Positions 31,278 through 41,675 of a stretch of 64,000 bases of DNA are shown here, piece by piece (position 1 is the first letter of the stretch; each line of letters opens with the position of its first letter). Position numbers and translations under genes: made by a program. The DNA lies in NCBI GenBank assembly GCA_934045075.1, contig OW203745.1, forward strand, positions 15,186,768 to 15,250,767, given 5' to 3'. Source of the DNA: Yponomeuta sedellus. Its lineage: Eukaryota > Arthropoda > Insecta > Lepidoptera > Yponomeutidae. The notes under the pieces were generated by a model. That model was not told where the DNA came from, did no database searches, and saw nothing but the letters and a program-made list of their open reading frames with translations.

Positions 31278-31900
31278 ATATTTAATAAACTATCATTATA
31301 CTTATCCTATAACGATAGCTGTATCCTATAGCGTAACTGGTTATGAAGGAGGAAAGACTTTTCTTTGCTCGAAACCGGTTGCTAATAAACTGTTTTACGC
31401 ATACGTAACCAAAGTTTTAAAGCAGGATTTTTTCAAAAAATATTCATAGAAACTTAGTATTTGTAATACTGGCTCACCAAAATTTTACCTCTAGCGGTTG
31501 TTGTCTTTTTAATATGATTAAGAGCCATTTGGTGAGGTTCGTAGTAAGTTCAACAAGTGCTTCGATACTTCGGCCAAAAGGATTTTTTAATGTACGAACC
31601 TAAAATTTTAAAAATTCCACTAATACAAAAAAATCTATTTCTAAATACCTTACCAGTTACGAAAAGTCAGTTAAAAACGTGATCGAATCACATATGAGGA
31701 AAAATAAAGCTTTGTTCGAAAGTGGTTCTATACAAAGAAAGTTTTGCTTCCTCCGTAACTAGTTACCAAAGGTTGTTACTGGGGCGGCCGAAAGGAATTG
31801 CCTACCATATTAGATAAACACAAAATTTATTTCTAGACATCGATACTCTCGAAATTGATACTCGACTCACATATGATTGATGGCCTATTTCCGGTTTTGT
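31278..31900. other. Intronic stretch with weak distant inverted repeat
   Basis: TAACTGGTTATGAAGGAGGA near 31336 and TTCCTCCGTAACTAGTTACC near 31750 are imperfect complements about 400 bases apart, perhaps the remains of a TIR element. No gene recognised. Confidence 0.4.
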
Positions 31901-31973
31901 AGATTCTATGAAAACATGGAACCTTTATAATTGAGCTCTAATTATAAAGATTCTATGTTTTCATAGAATATCT
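31901..31973. repeat. 30-bp inverted repeat (hairpin)
   Basis: GATTCTATGAAAACATGGAA to TTTATAATT, a GAGCTC centre, and the near-perfect complement. Two mismatches in about 31 bp. Not matched elsewhere in the window. Confidence 0.85.
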
Positions 31974-32779
31974 TTATTTTATTTCATAAAGAAAGAAACA
32001 CAGAATTAACAAAAAATGCATGCAGTAAATAACTTAGCTTATTACATTTTGTTCATTCCTAAACATTCCTCAGCGCTAAACAAAAGCTTGGTATGAGACG
32101 AGAATAAACTACATGACATTCATGAAAATATCCAATGACACTCCAAAATATACGAAACGGCACAAAATCATTTATTTGTGGTAATTTAAACATCACCATA
32201 CTCTTATTTCGCGCTCTGACAAAGACTGACGGCGCGTGTCTGACGTAACAGCAGCCTTAAGATAGAATCGAGTAGTCCTTCTGTTATTCCATTCTAGAGC
32301 CTAATGCAAATGTGAAATAAACGCGCTCTGATGGCCACTTTGCCTAACGCGGGAGATACGGACACTCGATCGCGGATATTTTATCGAATCGCCTGTCATC
32401 ACATCACACTAAAATTATAAAGGCGAATGTTTGTGAGTGTGTTATGTTTGTTATTTCTTCACGTAAATAAATTTAGGTACAATGTATTTATTATAATTTC
32501 CACTGTCATAGATTTTTATGAGTCCTACATCTGGGATCATATTTCTATGATAGTTTAATATTGGCCTTAGAAATTAAAAAACACTTTGTAATTTTCTAAG
32601 CGACAGGATATATTTACGGAAGACGGAATGCTGCCAATTCGCTTTAGTTATACATTTAACAGGTCTCGCTATTCGATAAATCGGGATTATTTACTAGCGT
32701 CGTGGGTCACGGTCAAGTCACGGTAGACTGATGTGGCGAATACAGTCAGTTATTGTAGTGAGGGTAGGGTACTCACATC
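31974..32779. other. Intronic stretch with Helitron 5' fragment
   Basis: 32408-32470 (ACTAAAATTATAAAGGCGAA, then GTTTGTGAGTGTGTTATG) is the conserved 5' beginning of a lepidopteran Helitron family; no 3' end follows. The remainder shows no gene. Confidence 0.5.
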
Positions 32780-33014
32780 AAGCATTTATGTATCTCGAGT
32801 CTGTCAAAGCGGGTGTCGTAAAAGGCGACTAAGGGACACAAACCGGGGGTGGGCAGCAGCGCCCCCTGCAGTACAATTCTACCAAACTGCGATCCCCAAC
32901 CCAGCGTGGGGATTATGGGCATTACCCCCCAATGATGGCACAACCTTGCGCTATGGCGCTCATTAAGAGAGGGCTATGTCCAGCAGTGGACTAATATAGC
33001 CTGAAGAAGAAGAA
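32780..33014 (+). mobile_element. GAA-tail SINE
   Basis: Starts in the CGGGTGTCGTAAAAGGCGAC region and ends AGTGGACTAATATAGCCTG then GAAGAAGAAG. The first 45 bases of the family are replaced by unrelated sequence. Confidence 0.82.
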
Positions 33015-33768
33015 AAGTCTTTCAAAACACCTTTCCGCTTTGTTTTGTTATAAAATAGACTAGTGGCAATAAGGATTGCCCAGAGAAAAATCTTCCAGTC
33101 CACCTATTCCAGTATACCTATTCAGATACATTGTGTTGGGTAAAGGACCCACTTAAATACTAATACTTAAAACTAACAACTTACAGTCTGTCTGCGTCGA
33201 CGCCTCTCGACTTGGCAACCGGCGCCGTCCGGGATGGGTGCACTGAGGTTTGGGGATCCCTAGACTTCCCCGTCTATCCCCAAGAGCTCTTTCCCCAGAA
33301 AGCTACCTACCTGCAGTGCATTTTTACGTCTCCGCATTTTAACACAATATATTCACTATTTTGGGCGATACGTCGCCCAATAACAACACTGTCACTACGG
33401 GAACCGTCCCTTGACTTATTTCGCACTCCACACGAAGATATAAACTCGGCAATCTAATTGCCACACAAATTACACGTTTTCCAATCAAAGAACAAGAGGT
33501 CAATCCGACTCATCTGACAACTGTCAAGTAGGCTGTCTTCCAAAAACGCGTTCCAAAATCAAACTTCTATTCTAAAAACATTGTTATATTTTATTGATAC
33601 CCAGTACAGCAGTGGACTATATAATATAGCCTGAAGAAGAAGAAGAATTTATATTTTAAACGGGTCTTGTTGCGATTATTTATTAGGCCTGTTTAATTTA
33701 GAGCCCTTACTGTCTATTTACAAGCTGTTTTATTGTACTTTCTTCTTGGAAGTAAATAAATTTAGGTA
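33015..33768. other. Intronic stretch, unassigned
   Basis: A GC-richer segment at 33185-33310 opens after a CAG and has an 82-codon frame (33212-33457), but no domain or conserved motif is visible and no convincing splice pair, so it is not called an exon. 33606-33645 is the last 40 bases of a GAA-tail SINE. Confidence 0.4.
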
Positions 33769-33964
33769 TAGACTGTAGCTTTTAGAATATACCTTAGGCT
33801 CTAAAGTAGGCTTCGGTTTTCGCCAATTTTCGCCGGTTTTCGTACTGATGATCGAGTTCTGATTTCAAAACTAAGTGTCATATTAGTTCCGATATTTCTA
33901 TTACACGAATGAATCCGATTTTATCCGAGTGTAGCCGAGGTATATTCTAAAAGCTAACAGACTA
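33769..33964. mobile_element. TA-flanked MITE, copy 3
   Basis: Same termini as copies 1 and 2 (right end AAAAGCTAACAGACTATA) with one base lost in the left TIR; interior AGTAGGCTTCGGTTTTCGCC shared. Internally shorter than copy 2. Confidence 0.82.
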
Positions 33965-34285
33965 TACTTGATTTTCAGGTAAACAATCGTCATTAGTGTT
34001 ATCATCAATTTCTTACAGGCAACCATAATTCCCGGTTGGAATATCAAAGCGCCGTAGAGCTGAACAAAACCTTATTAGAAATCCACGTTCGAACTATTTT
34101 AATAACCTAACCCTGGCAAGGCAGTCCCCATAATTTTCCCGACACCGTCTATACGCTGTAGGAACTAGCTGCTTTAGTGTTATCTCGATTTATCGTGGTA
34201 GAGACACAGTGTGTAGTCTCTAAGAAACTGTGGCTTGGTGGTAGAATTGTCACTTCACTTATAGTGCGCCTATAACGCCTTTGAC

Positions 34286-34535
34286 CACCTCGGTGGCTCA
34301 GCGGTTTGGCACGCTGACTGTAAAACCGAAGGTCTCGGGTTCGATCCCCGACCGGGTCAAACTAGGAAACGAACTTTTATAGTTCGTTTCGGGGCTTGGA
34401 TGTTGTTTATTTATTTATTGTATTAATGTATCGTCGTGTTAGCACCCGTAACACAAGTCATTTAGTTGTACTTAGTATGGGGCTAACGAGATCTGTGTAA
34501 GATGTCCCTGAATATTTATTATTATTTATTTAAGA
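34286..34535 (+). mobile_element. tRNA-derived SINE (family d), copy 1
   Basis: tRNA-like head: GGTGGCTCAGCGGTTTGGCA (box A) and GGGTTCGATCCCCGACCGG (box B), then a body (AGCACCCGTAACACAAGTC, GATCTGTGTAAGATGTCCC) and an ATTATTATT tail. Second copy inverted at 62550-62783. The head folds as a tRNA but is followed by the conserved SINE body, so it is not a tRNA gene. Confidence 0.85.
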
Positions 34536-34549
34536 ATCCCACTTATTAC

Positions 34550-34765
34550 ACTATTTTTATTTTTAATGCACTTACCCGTGCTAAGGAACAAATTTAAAAA
34601 CCTATTTAGAGGCTAAAAAATTCACCCATGCCGGGATTCGAACCCGCAACCTCTGGCTATCCGTACCAGCGCTCTACCAATTGAGCCAATGGGCGACTCA
34701 CGTACGTAATACAGAGAATATTGTAAAGAGGTTCGAAATTTCACTGATGCCGTGAGTCGCCTCGC
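34550..34765. mobile_element. tRNA-type SINE (family a) with inverted leader
   Basis: Minus-strand copy from its tail through the tRNA body to GGGCGACTCACG (34701), immediately followed by leader sequence in plus orientation (TACGTAATACAGAGAATATT to GTGAGTCGCC). The leader arm is thus inverted relative to the body. Confidence 0.85.
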
Positions 34766-34782
34766 AACTAGTCATTTATAAT

Positions 34783-34932
34783 GTTGATAACATCTGACAG
34801 TAGGTAAGGCCCGCCACTGTCTTACAAGCGTCCACCAACCCGGACTTGGCCCCCCGTGGTGGAGTATGGCCTAACCTTCCTGTAATGCAGGAAGAGATCC
34901 GTGCCCTAGCAGTGGGGGCATACAAAGGGCCG
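34783..34932 (+). mobile_element. 5S-derived SINE, tail
   Basis: 3' 150 bases only: GACAGTAGGTAAGGCCCGCC through CAGGAAGAGATCCGTG to GGGGGCATACAAAGGG. Confidence 0.8.
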
Positions 34933-35054
34933 TTCTATTAAGGGTTAAAACTATCGCTATACTTTTTTTATACCATTTGCAAAGTAATTCTTACCTCATA
35001 TCTCTTACCCAGAACTTCACAAAATTCTTCAAAAAAAGATCTAACACATTTTTA

Positions 35055-35093
35055 AAAACCTATTTAGAGGCCAAAAATTCCACCCATGCCGGG
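35055..35093 (-). mobile_element. tRNA-type SINE fragment
   Basis: AAAACCTATTTAGAGGCC to CACCCATGCCGGG, the central 39 bases of the family a SINE. It provides the C-terminus of the overlapping open frame. Confidence 0.8.
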
Positions 35094-35717
35094 AAGGATA
35101 TCGGGGTAAGAGGATTCATCGAAGTGGTGAACCTTGGTAAAAAGAAAGTAGTAGACCTTATTGTCGTGGTCGACTTTCAAGAATGAATGAAGTTCTCGTT
35201 CTTTGTCAAGGACTTCTCTGTTTGTAATGTTGCCAAGGATTTGTTCTACATATGGATTGGATTCGTCCAAGTCAATAGAAGTTGGAACGAGAATTACTTT
35301 TGCAGGAGTCTTCATGAGGGATTCATTATGTTCCACTAAGTTCGTATTAAATGTTTGAGTTTTATCATTGGAGATTTTCAAGAAGTCGGAGTAATTAGTA
35401 TCGTTAAGATTAACGTCAGGTTCAAGCCCCCTTGGGGGGTAGTTTGTTGTCATATAATTAACGTGTTTAAAATTTGGTAAAAGGCAACACAGAGATGTTT
35501 TGAGGCAAGTGATTATAAATATATTTTTATCGCCATACAAAAAGAGTTGGAAATGTAATTTATTAACATTTCCGCCTCTTGCGTTGTACATCTCGTGGTT
35601 CTTTTTAAAGAAATGAGGGTGTTTTTTTTTAACAAAAATGCATATTTCCTGAATGTACAGATGTGGCACCGGAAGTATATTTAGAGTTTTAAAGAGTGGC
35701 TTACAACTAACTATCAA
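35064..35717 (-). CDS. 217-codon ORF, retroelement-derived, possible macro-like fold
   Basis: Unbroken frame without close relative in the window. The first third (CKPLFKTLNILPVPHLYIQE, then IFVKKKHPHFFKK) resembles the C-terminal region of LINE ORF2 proteins. The last part (PAKVILVPTSIDLDESNP, then KVYYFLFTKVHHFDESSYPDI) weakly recalls macro-domain-like modules carried by some insect mobile elements (a VYxLxTK...PSY pattern). The final nine residues and the stop come from an antisense SINE fragment (35055-35093). No ATG at the open start: the 217-codon call begins at a TTG. Probably a fused remnant rather than a host gene; function unknown. Confidence 0.45.
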   Translation of the reverse strand: MIVSCKPLFKTLNILPVPHLYIQEICIFVKKKHPHFFKKNHEMYNARGGNVNKLHFQLFLYGDKNIFIITCLKTSLCCLLPNFKHVNYMTTNYPPRGLEPDVNLNDTNYSDFLKISNDKTQTFNTNLVEHNESLMKTPAKVILVPTSIDLDESNPYVEQILGNITNREVLDKERELHSFLKVDHDNKVYYFLFTKVHHFDESSYPDILPGMGGIFGL

Positions 35718-35799
35718 GACAACTCGCGCCTGTTAGTGCCCTGATACATTTTACATTTTTTTTTTGAGCTTTAAAAGCTCTATCAATCTCAACAGAGTT

Positions 35800-35935
35800 G
35801 CCGCGCAAGTTGAGTAAGAGCGCTGGCACGGATAGCCATAGGTCGCGGGTTTGGATCCCGGCATGGGTGGAATTTTTAGCCTCTAAATACGTTTTTTAAA
35901 TTGTCCTTAGCACGGATTATTGAATTAAAAATTAT
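35800..35935 (+). mobile_element. tRNA-type SINE (family a), 5'-truncated
   Basis: Starts TTGAGTAAGAGCGCTGGCAC, box B region GGGTTTGGATCCCGG with a change, and 3' part to GAATTAAAAATT. An older copy. Confidence 0.8.
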
Positions 35936-36837
35936 ATTTTTTTATTTCATATATTTTTTTAAATTATTTAGATTTTATTTTTTACCGGAAGCCCCCAGAT
36001 AGTGTAACGGTGCAAACCTCTTTACACCATTTATTATATTTCTTTTTCTATGTATAATTATAAAGTAATATTTATGTAAAGGGGTTTGCCTATCATTGTC
36101 AAACATTTAACATTTAAAATTATGTCACACATTTTCGAGATTTCCCTCATTTTCATCATTACCACTTTACATCTAGACTAGACCTGACTTTTTTTACCAG
36201 ATTACCACAGGTGATTTGTTACCTTTTTTTCATCCAGTGTTCTGTTTTTATTATAAATATAAAATAAATAACACAGTACAAATAAAGAACATAGTTAAAG
36301 TCGTTCCAGTTTTATTATTTATAACAGTTCTACAACACTACATTCCTCTTCCTCATATTTTTGAGGTTCCTCATGCTCTTCCTCACAATTAATTTAAATA
36401 AAATTCTCAATTCAATTCAATCATTTATTGCCACAAATTACAGTAACTTAAGATGTTGCTTAGAGTTAACATTGCACTGTGTAATTTTACCGATGCAGCA
36501 TAGCAAATACGTACTTAATTGTGATTTCAAAAATACACACACAGATTCCATGAGAAAACAGGAAAATTAAAATCAATTTAAAATTACAATAGGATAATTA
36601 CAACAATCTCTTCCCCTTACTTTAAGAGGAATTGAATAGAAAGGAGAGTTATACGTTTTGCTGAAACGAAATGTGCGAGGGAGAGAGAGAGGTCTCCTGC
36701 ATCCTATTATTCACTCTCATCCACTTAGTCTAGCACTTTCCACATCCTTATCTTATTCCTCAAAACCGATTTTTAAAATTCCTCTTCCACATCTTCTTCC
36801 TCGTAACAAAATCCTCAACAAACCTAGTCAGAACGGA
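35936..36837. other. Intronic stretch with antisense LINE tail
   Basis: 36405-36480 (TTCAATTCAATCATTTATTG, then CCACAAATTACAG) looks like an antisense LINE 3' end with TTGAAT tail. The rest is AT-rich with short frames and no recognised gene. Confidence 0.45.
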
Positions 36838-37395
36838 AGATATTAGTCCACTGCTGGACATAACCCTCCCCTAACGCGCTGAAGACAGGGAGCCATAGCG
36901 CCCTGTCTTCAGCGCGCTATGGGGCTTACATATTATTAATTGATATCAACCCTTGTATGTACGTGGGGACATGGGGGGTCATGTAATGGCAGTCGTTAAG
37001 CCGTGTCAGAGGCCTTATGGGCTGCTTGATAACTCCGGACCCGGCTCCACTGCTGGGGCACGGGTCTCTTCCCGCATCGCAGGAAGGTTATCCCATACTC
37101 CACCACGGGCGCCCAATCCGGATTGGTGGAGGCTTGTAAGACTAGTGCCTGTTCTTACTGTAAGACATTTCAAACTGCCCTAAAACCTCTGACTTGGCTT
37201 AAAGACTGCCATCTACCAACGGCAGCCGGTACCAACTGCTTAAAAAGCCTTGCAAAGCACGGAACCGCTGGGAAAAATCCCACTAGCGTTAGTCATGGAC
37301 GGTCTCCTATCCATGCACTGAACGCGCTTTATGTTGCTTAACCTTCGTGATCGTTTAAGATCACTTAGGCAGCCGGGGCTTCGAGCAACTCTCAG
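36838..37395. mobile_element. Composite of LINE tail and 5S-derived SINE pieces
   Basis: 36838-36930: LINE 3' words (TTAGTCCACTGCTGGACATA) with a local inverted repeat AGCGCGCT/CGCTGAAGACAGGG. 36942-37040: 5S-SINE tail edge (-), then middle part in plus orientation (GGCAGTCGTTAAGCCGTG). 37040-37395 (-): almost complete subfamily B copy. The plus piece is nested or recombined into the minus copy. Confidence 0.7.
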
Positions 37396-37460
37396 CGATG
37401 TACTCATAGTACCTATTTCTTAATGATTCGCGATACTCATGCATAGTTACCTATGTATTA

Positions 37461-37650
37461 GCGGGTCAAATCGTGATTATTTAGTAGGTAAAACGTAAAT
37501 TTACCTTATTTCCCGACGTTTCGGCAGCGTTACAGTTGCCGAGACAGGTAGACCTTCTACCCGAGACCACGGCAACTGTAACGCTGCCGAAACGTCGGGA
37601 AATAAGGTAATTACGTTTTACCTAATAAATAATCGCGATTTGACCCGTTT
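37461..37650. repeat. Foldback element with 75-bp arms
   Basis: GCGGGTCAAATCGTGATTAT and onward through AAACGT, CTTATTTCCCGACGTTTCGG and CAGCGTTACAGTTGCCG pairs with the right arm ending AATCGCGATTTGACCCG. Centre GACCTTCTACCCGAGACC. Structurally like 20300-20527 (both have a CGACGTTTCGGCA-type core and a GACCACGGCA centre) but with different outer arms. Confidence 0.88.
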
Positions 37651-37849
37651 AATATATAACGGTGTACTCATAGTTTTACAATATTAGAATGTGTGTGGGA
37701 CTCCACGGATGCTGTAGTGCCTGGGACATGGCTTTATAGGAAGTGCAGAAATCTCAGCTCTAACTACCTCAGAATCCCTAGATTGTTTGAGGAAATAAAA
37801 ACATCAGGCTTAATTTTTTTTTGTCTTTCTTTACTTATTTCTTTAGAAG
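37651..37849. other. Unassigned repeat fragment
   Basis: The words CGGATGCTGTAGTGCCTGGG near 37708 recur as CGGATGTTGCAGTGCCTGGG near 44841, so this is a diverged repeat of unknown type. Confidence 0.4.
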
Positions 37850-38202
37850 ATCAACCCTTTGTATGCCCTCACTGCTGGAGCACGGATCTCTTTCTACATC
37901 GCAGGAAGGATAGGCCATACTCCACCAAGGGAGCCAAGTCCGGGTTGGTGGAAGGTAAGACAGTGGCAAGCCTTACTATCAGAAGTTATCAAGCCGCCCA
38001 CGAGGCCTCAGACATCAACTACGGCCAATACATGACAGCCGGCACCAACAGCATAACGTGCCTTGCGAAGCACGGAAGCACTCGGAAATAATGCCACTAG
38101 CGGTAGTCACGGGCGTGTCACCCATCCTGCACCTGACCGCGCCTGTTGTTGCCTAACTCAAGTGATTGATTCCAATCACTCGGTTCGACTAGGCCATGAG
38201 AG
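37850..38202 (-). mobile_element. 5S-derived SINE, subfamily A, near full length
   Basis: Sense reading: CTCATGGCCTAGTCGAACCG, GATTGGAATCAATCACTTG, 5S-like AGGCAACAACAGGCGCGG, GGTGCAGGATGGGTGAC, tail to GGCATACAAAGGGTTGATC. Confidence 0.87.
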
Positions 38203-38667
38203 CATTGTACTTTATTACACACGAAATATTTAACAGTACATTACATAAGAAATAACATGTACGAAGGCGAGCTTATCTCTGAAAGAGATTCCTTCCTGCA
38301 AACCTTAAAGAGTCGGAGAGGCAGTAAAATAAGTCTTTTATTTGCTTGTTTTATTTAATTATTTGGTGTTCAAAACACATCACAACCGTTACATTATATA
38401 ATTATAAGTTATACTGTGATAATTATTTACCTACTAAGTTGTGGTCTAAGCTATGAACACACAACAGGTCCATCACGGCTACACAAAGTCCTTACATGCA
38501 GTTGTTGCAGTTCTCAAGAAGAACATCGTTTGACAAAATGATATATATAAAACGCTTTTAAAGTTCATAGAATATTTTTTTAATTGCCTGAAAATCTATA
38601 GACCGAAGCGTGCATAGAAAAACCGATTGAATTGTGTATGATTGTATGCAAATTGATTCATTGCAAG
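38203..38667. other. Intronic stretch, nothing recognised
   Basis: No gene or shared repeat noticed. Confidence 0.4.
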
Positions 38668-38921
38668 TTGCTGTGTGGTGTCGGCCTAGAGAATAGCACC
38701 AACCCAAATTCTTCCCGCGGGTGTCGTAAAAAGCGACTAAGGGACACAAACGGGGGGGGGTGGGCAGCAGCGCCCCCTGCAGTACAATTCTACCAAACTG
38801 CGATCCCAACCCAGCGTGGGGATTGTGGGCATTACCCCCAATGATGGCACAACCTTGCGCTATGGCGCTCATTAGGGGAAGGCTATGTCCAGCATAGCTA
38901 AATATAGCCTGAAGAAGAAGA
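38668..38921 (+). mobile_element. GAA-tail SINE, full length
   Basis: TGCTGTGTGGTGTCGGCCTA at the 5' end, CCCGCGGGTGTCGTAAAAAG, GCAGCAGCGCCCCCTGCAG, tail AGCCTGAAGAAGAAGAAG. Complete by comparison with 30178-30430. Confidence 0.88.
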
Positions 38922-39204
38922 AGTTCGATCACAGTATTATTCTGAAAATTTTGTAATTAAATATTAAACTGATGATGGCTGACCACTGCGTTATAAAAAT
39001 AAAATAATCGTTATGCTCGTGAACGAGAGCTGTTCGTGTGTCTGCCCGCAGCACTTATGTTTTACCCTATTATTGTGACACATTAATGGCAATCATGAAA
39101 TTATATTAGGTTTACATATGGCAACTGATGTATTTGGTTTTAAGATGATTTGAGAAAAGATGGTCAGAGGAGTTTTTTTATCCGCTGCCTTTTTCTCCTC
39201 TACA

Positions 39205-39312
39205 ATACGGGCCGAAGGCAGCGGCTTACATTTTACATTGTACATTGACATTCAGCAAACAGAATGTAAATTCTTTACGTTGAAATAAATTGATTTAAAT
39301 TTGAATTTGAAA
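39205..39312 (+). mobile_element. LINE 3' end
   Basis: GGGCCGAAGGCAGCGGCTTA to TTACGTTGAAATAAATTGAT then TTTAAATTTGAATTTGAA. Same family as 4977-5070. 39120-39205 just upstream (GGTCAGAGGAGTTTTT, CCGCTGCCTTTTTCTCC) belongs to the same 3' UTR. Confidence 0.7.
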
Positions 39313-39633
39313 CGCTGGCTCAATTATTAGCCCGAAATATTTACGCAAAAATGGTTTATCGTTTGTTGTAAGTGACCACGCCATCCAAGACACCCTGTCT
39401 GTTTATACCATGAGATTTATGTGCTTAACCGCAGTTACAGGCGCGGGAGTTTCTTCCTGCGTTTCGTTCCGACTAGACCGACGTGAGCTGAATTTCCAAT
39501 ACTATTCGTTGCCGGGGGTGTGTATGAAAGAATACATGTGCCACTTGCAGACGGAGTAATGTACTTTTTTTACCGCCTCCTAAAGCAAAGAAGAAGAAAA
39601 AAATGTTTATCTATTTCAACAACGAAACGAACT

Positions 39634-39975
39634 AATGAACCGCTCGTGACGTAGTGGAACCGAGTGATTGGAATGAATCACTTGAGTAAAGCAACAACAG
39701 GCGCGGCCAGGTACAGGATGACTACCGGTAGTGGTATTTTTTTCGAGCGCTTCCGCAGGTCACGTTGAACCGTTGGTGCCGGCTGTCATGTAATGGCAGT
39801 CGCTAAGCCATGTCAGAGGGCTTATGGGCGGCTTGATAAATTCTGCCCGCCACTGTCTTACAGTGCTCCACTAACCCGGACTTGGCGCCCGTGCAAAATT
39901 ATGGCCTAACTTTCCTACGAAACAGGAAGAGACCCGTGCCCCAGCACTGGGGACCCATAAGGGTTGATATCAATA
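39634..39975 (+). mobile_element. 5S-derived SINE, subfamily A
   Basis: ACCGCTCGTGACGTAGTGG start, AAAGCAACAACAGGCGCGG, tail to GGGTTGATATCAAT. A few small internal deletions. Confidence 0.85.
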
Positions 39976-40077
39976 CAATAAAACAACAAAAAGAGTTGTT
40001 TTTCGCGCTATATGTGTGTATGTATTGATGTATGTCTGATTCTTTGGGACAGCGTAGAGCCCAAACGGCTGAAACTG

Positions 40078-40275
40078 ACTGGGCTTAACGACTGCCATCT
40101 GTCGACGGCAGCCGGCACCAACTGTTTATGTATGTTGCCTTGTGAAGCATGGAATCGGCCGAAAAAATGGCACTAGCGTTAGTCATAGATGCTCACCCAT
40201 CCATGCAGTGAACGCGCCCTGTGTTGTTTAACCTTCGTGATTGTTTAAGATCACAGGCTACGAGCGATTCAATCA
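40078..40275 (-). mobile_element. 5S-derived SINE, subfamily B, head and middle
   Basis: In sense: TCGTAGCCTGTGATC, TTAAACAACACAGGGCGCG, GCATGGATGGGTGAGC, to GGCAGTCGTTAAGCC. Tail missing. Confidence 0.8.
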
Positions 40276-40604
40276 TGCATCATCGTAAGGCCCGACTTTG
40301 TAAATAACGATTGTTTTTGTGATCACTTGAGGACATTAGGCCTTAGAAGGTTAAAGCTTTAGGATCTATGATAATGAAGCTACTGTCAGTTTCTGGCTCT
40401 CGTTCAGGAGTCTTTTTTAATTAGCACTTAACAAATAGTCTCGTTTGAAGGCAAACGAAGACGGGGTCTAAGATGCTACGTGCTTGCCTGTAAAATGCCG
40501 GTTAGCTCTTGTTTTTAAGATACCCAGTTTTATAGTCTCAGGAAAAACAGACAACGGTGATGAGAAACATATCTTTGGTCGTAACGAACAAACGCCAATT
40601 GATA
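40276..40604. other. Intronic stretch, nothing recognised
   Basis: No gene or shared repeat noticed. Confidence 0.4.
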
Positions 40605-40757
40605 CCTATCAACCCTTGTATGTCTCAACTGCTGGTGCACGGGTCTCTTCCTGCATCGCAGGAAGGTTAGGCCGTACTCCACTACGGGGGCCAAGTCCGG
40701 GTTGGTGGAGGATTGTAATAGCGGACCTGACTGTCAGAAGTTATCAAGCCGCCTACC
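40605..40757 (-). mobile_element. 5S-derived SINE, tail
   Basis: Minus-strand 3' part: sense GGCGGCTTGATAACTTCTGA to GAGACATACAAGGGTTGATA. Confidence 0.8.
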
Positions 40758-40884
40758 TATACCTTATCACTAGTCGGATTGTATGTAATTTTCATTTGAG
40801 TTGTTTTTCTGTAGTATCTACGTATGTAGGTATGCTTGTATTTACGTGCTTTGTACCTTGTGAATATTTATACATACTTACATA

Positions 40885-41186
40885 GCCTCACGCCTATTTT
40901 TCAGAGGAGTAGGCAGAGACCAGGGACTACCACGATCCTTATCTTATTCATATCTTATCTTATTTGAGGTTTAACATTAACATCTTTTTAACATTTGCAG
41001 ACAGGCACATATATTGCTGCTGACCCCACACTAGGATACACTGTGTTGTGGGAATCTGAAACAACGACATCATAAACATGTAAACATCCAAGACTCGGGA
41101 TTTTTTTTTTATCCCCAGCCGGGATGCGAACCCGGGACCTCTTGCATGGCAGGCAGATGTGCTTCTGCTACGCCACAAAGGTCGTC
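40885..41186 (-). mobile_element. RTE-like 3' scrap and tRNA-derived SINE (family e), copy 2
   Basis: 40885-40945 matches the 3' end at 5270-5340. 40968-41186 is a family e SINE: tRNA-like head at the right (GTGGCGTAGCAGAAGCACA, GGGTTCGCATCCCGGC in sense) and the body shared with 6711-6921. Confidence 0.75.
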
Positions 41187-41675
41187 ACGCCGTTTTTGTT
41201 ACGCCCTGTATTAAATTCAATTCAACGACTTGGCCTTTCATGAAAAGTCCCCTAACTCTATGATAACATGTTGAGGACTCCGAGGTCATAACTAAAACAA
41301 CCTCTTTAATTATTAACCAGCTGAATACAAAATCAATACCGAGCCTATGTACGAGTATATTACATACATCATACAGCAAACAAACCGCTGTCTCCCAGTG
41401 TTGCCAGGACAGGAGGCAAGGTTGAGGTGAGGTTATGCTGTTTTGTTACGTGAAAAGACTAATTTTAGAGTATTTTTCTCCATTTTCTCTTCTCTCATAA
41501 TCTAGACATTGAAATGGACACCTAGCGTTTTTATTCGTTTAACGAATTCCTTATCTGTAAAAGTGACTAAGCAGAGAAGCGTATAAGACTGTATCGTAAT
41601 ATCGTAGCTTTTTAACACTTATTTAGCAGAATTTAGCATAATAATTAGGTAAATTACTCTACATATGTATTATTG
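41187..41675. other. Intronic stretch, nothing recognised
   Basis: No gene or shared repeat noticed. Confidence 0.4.

Noticed and set aside
33212..33457. Possible host exon
   Set aside because: GC-richer and open, but no domain, no convincing donor and no phase link to the LamG/EGF exons.
34286..34360. Functional tRNA gene
   Set aside because: The tRNA-like fold is real but is followed by a body repeated at 62550-62783 with an ATT tail, so it is a SINE head. The same applies to the tRNA-like bodies of families a and e.
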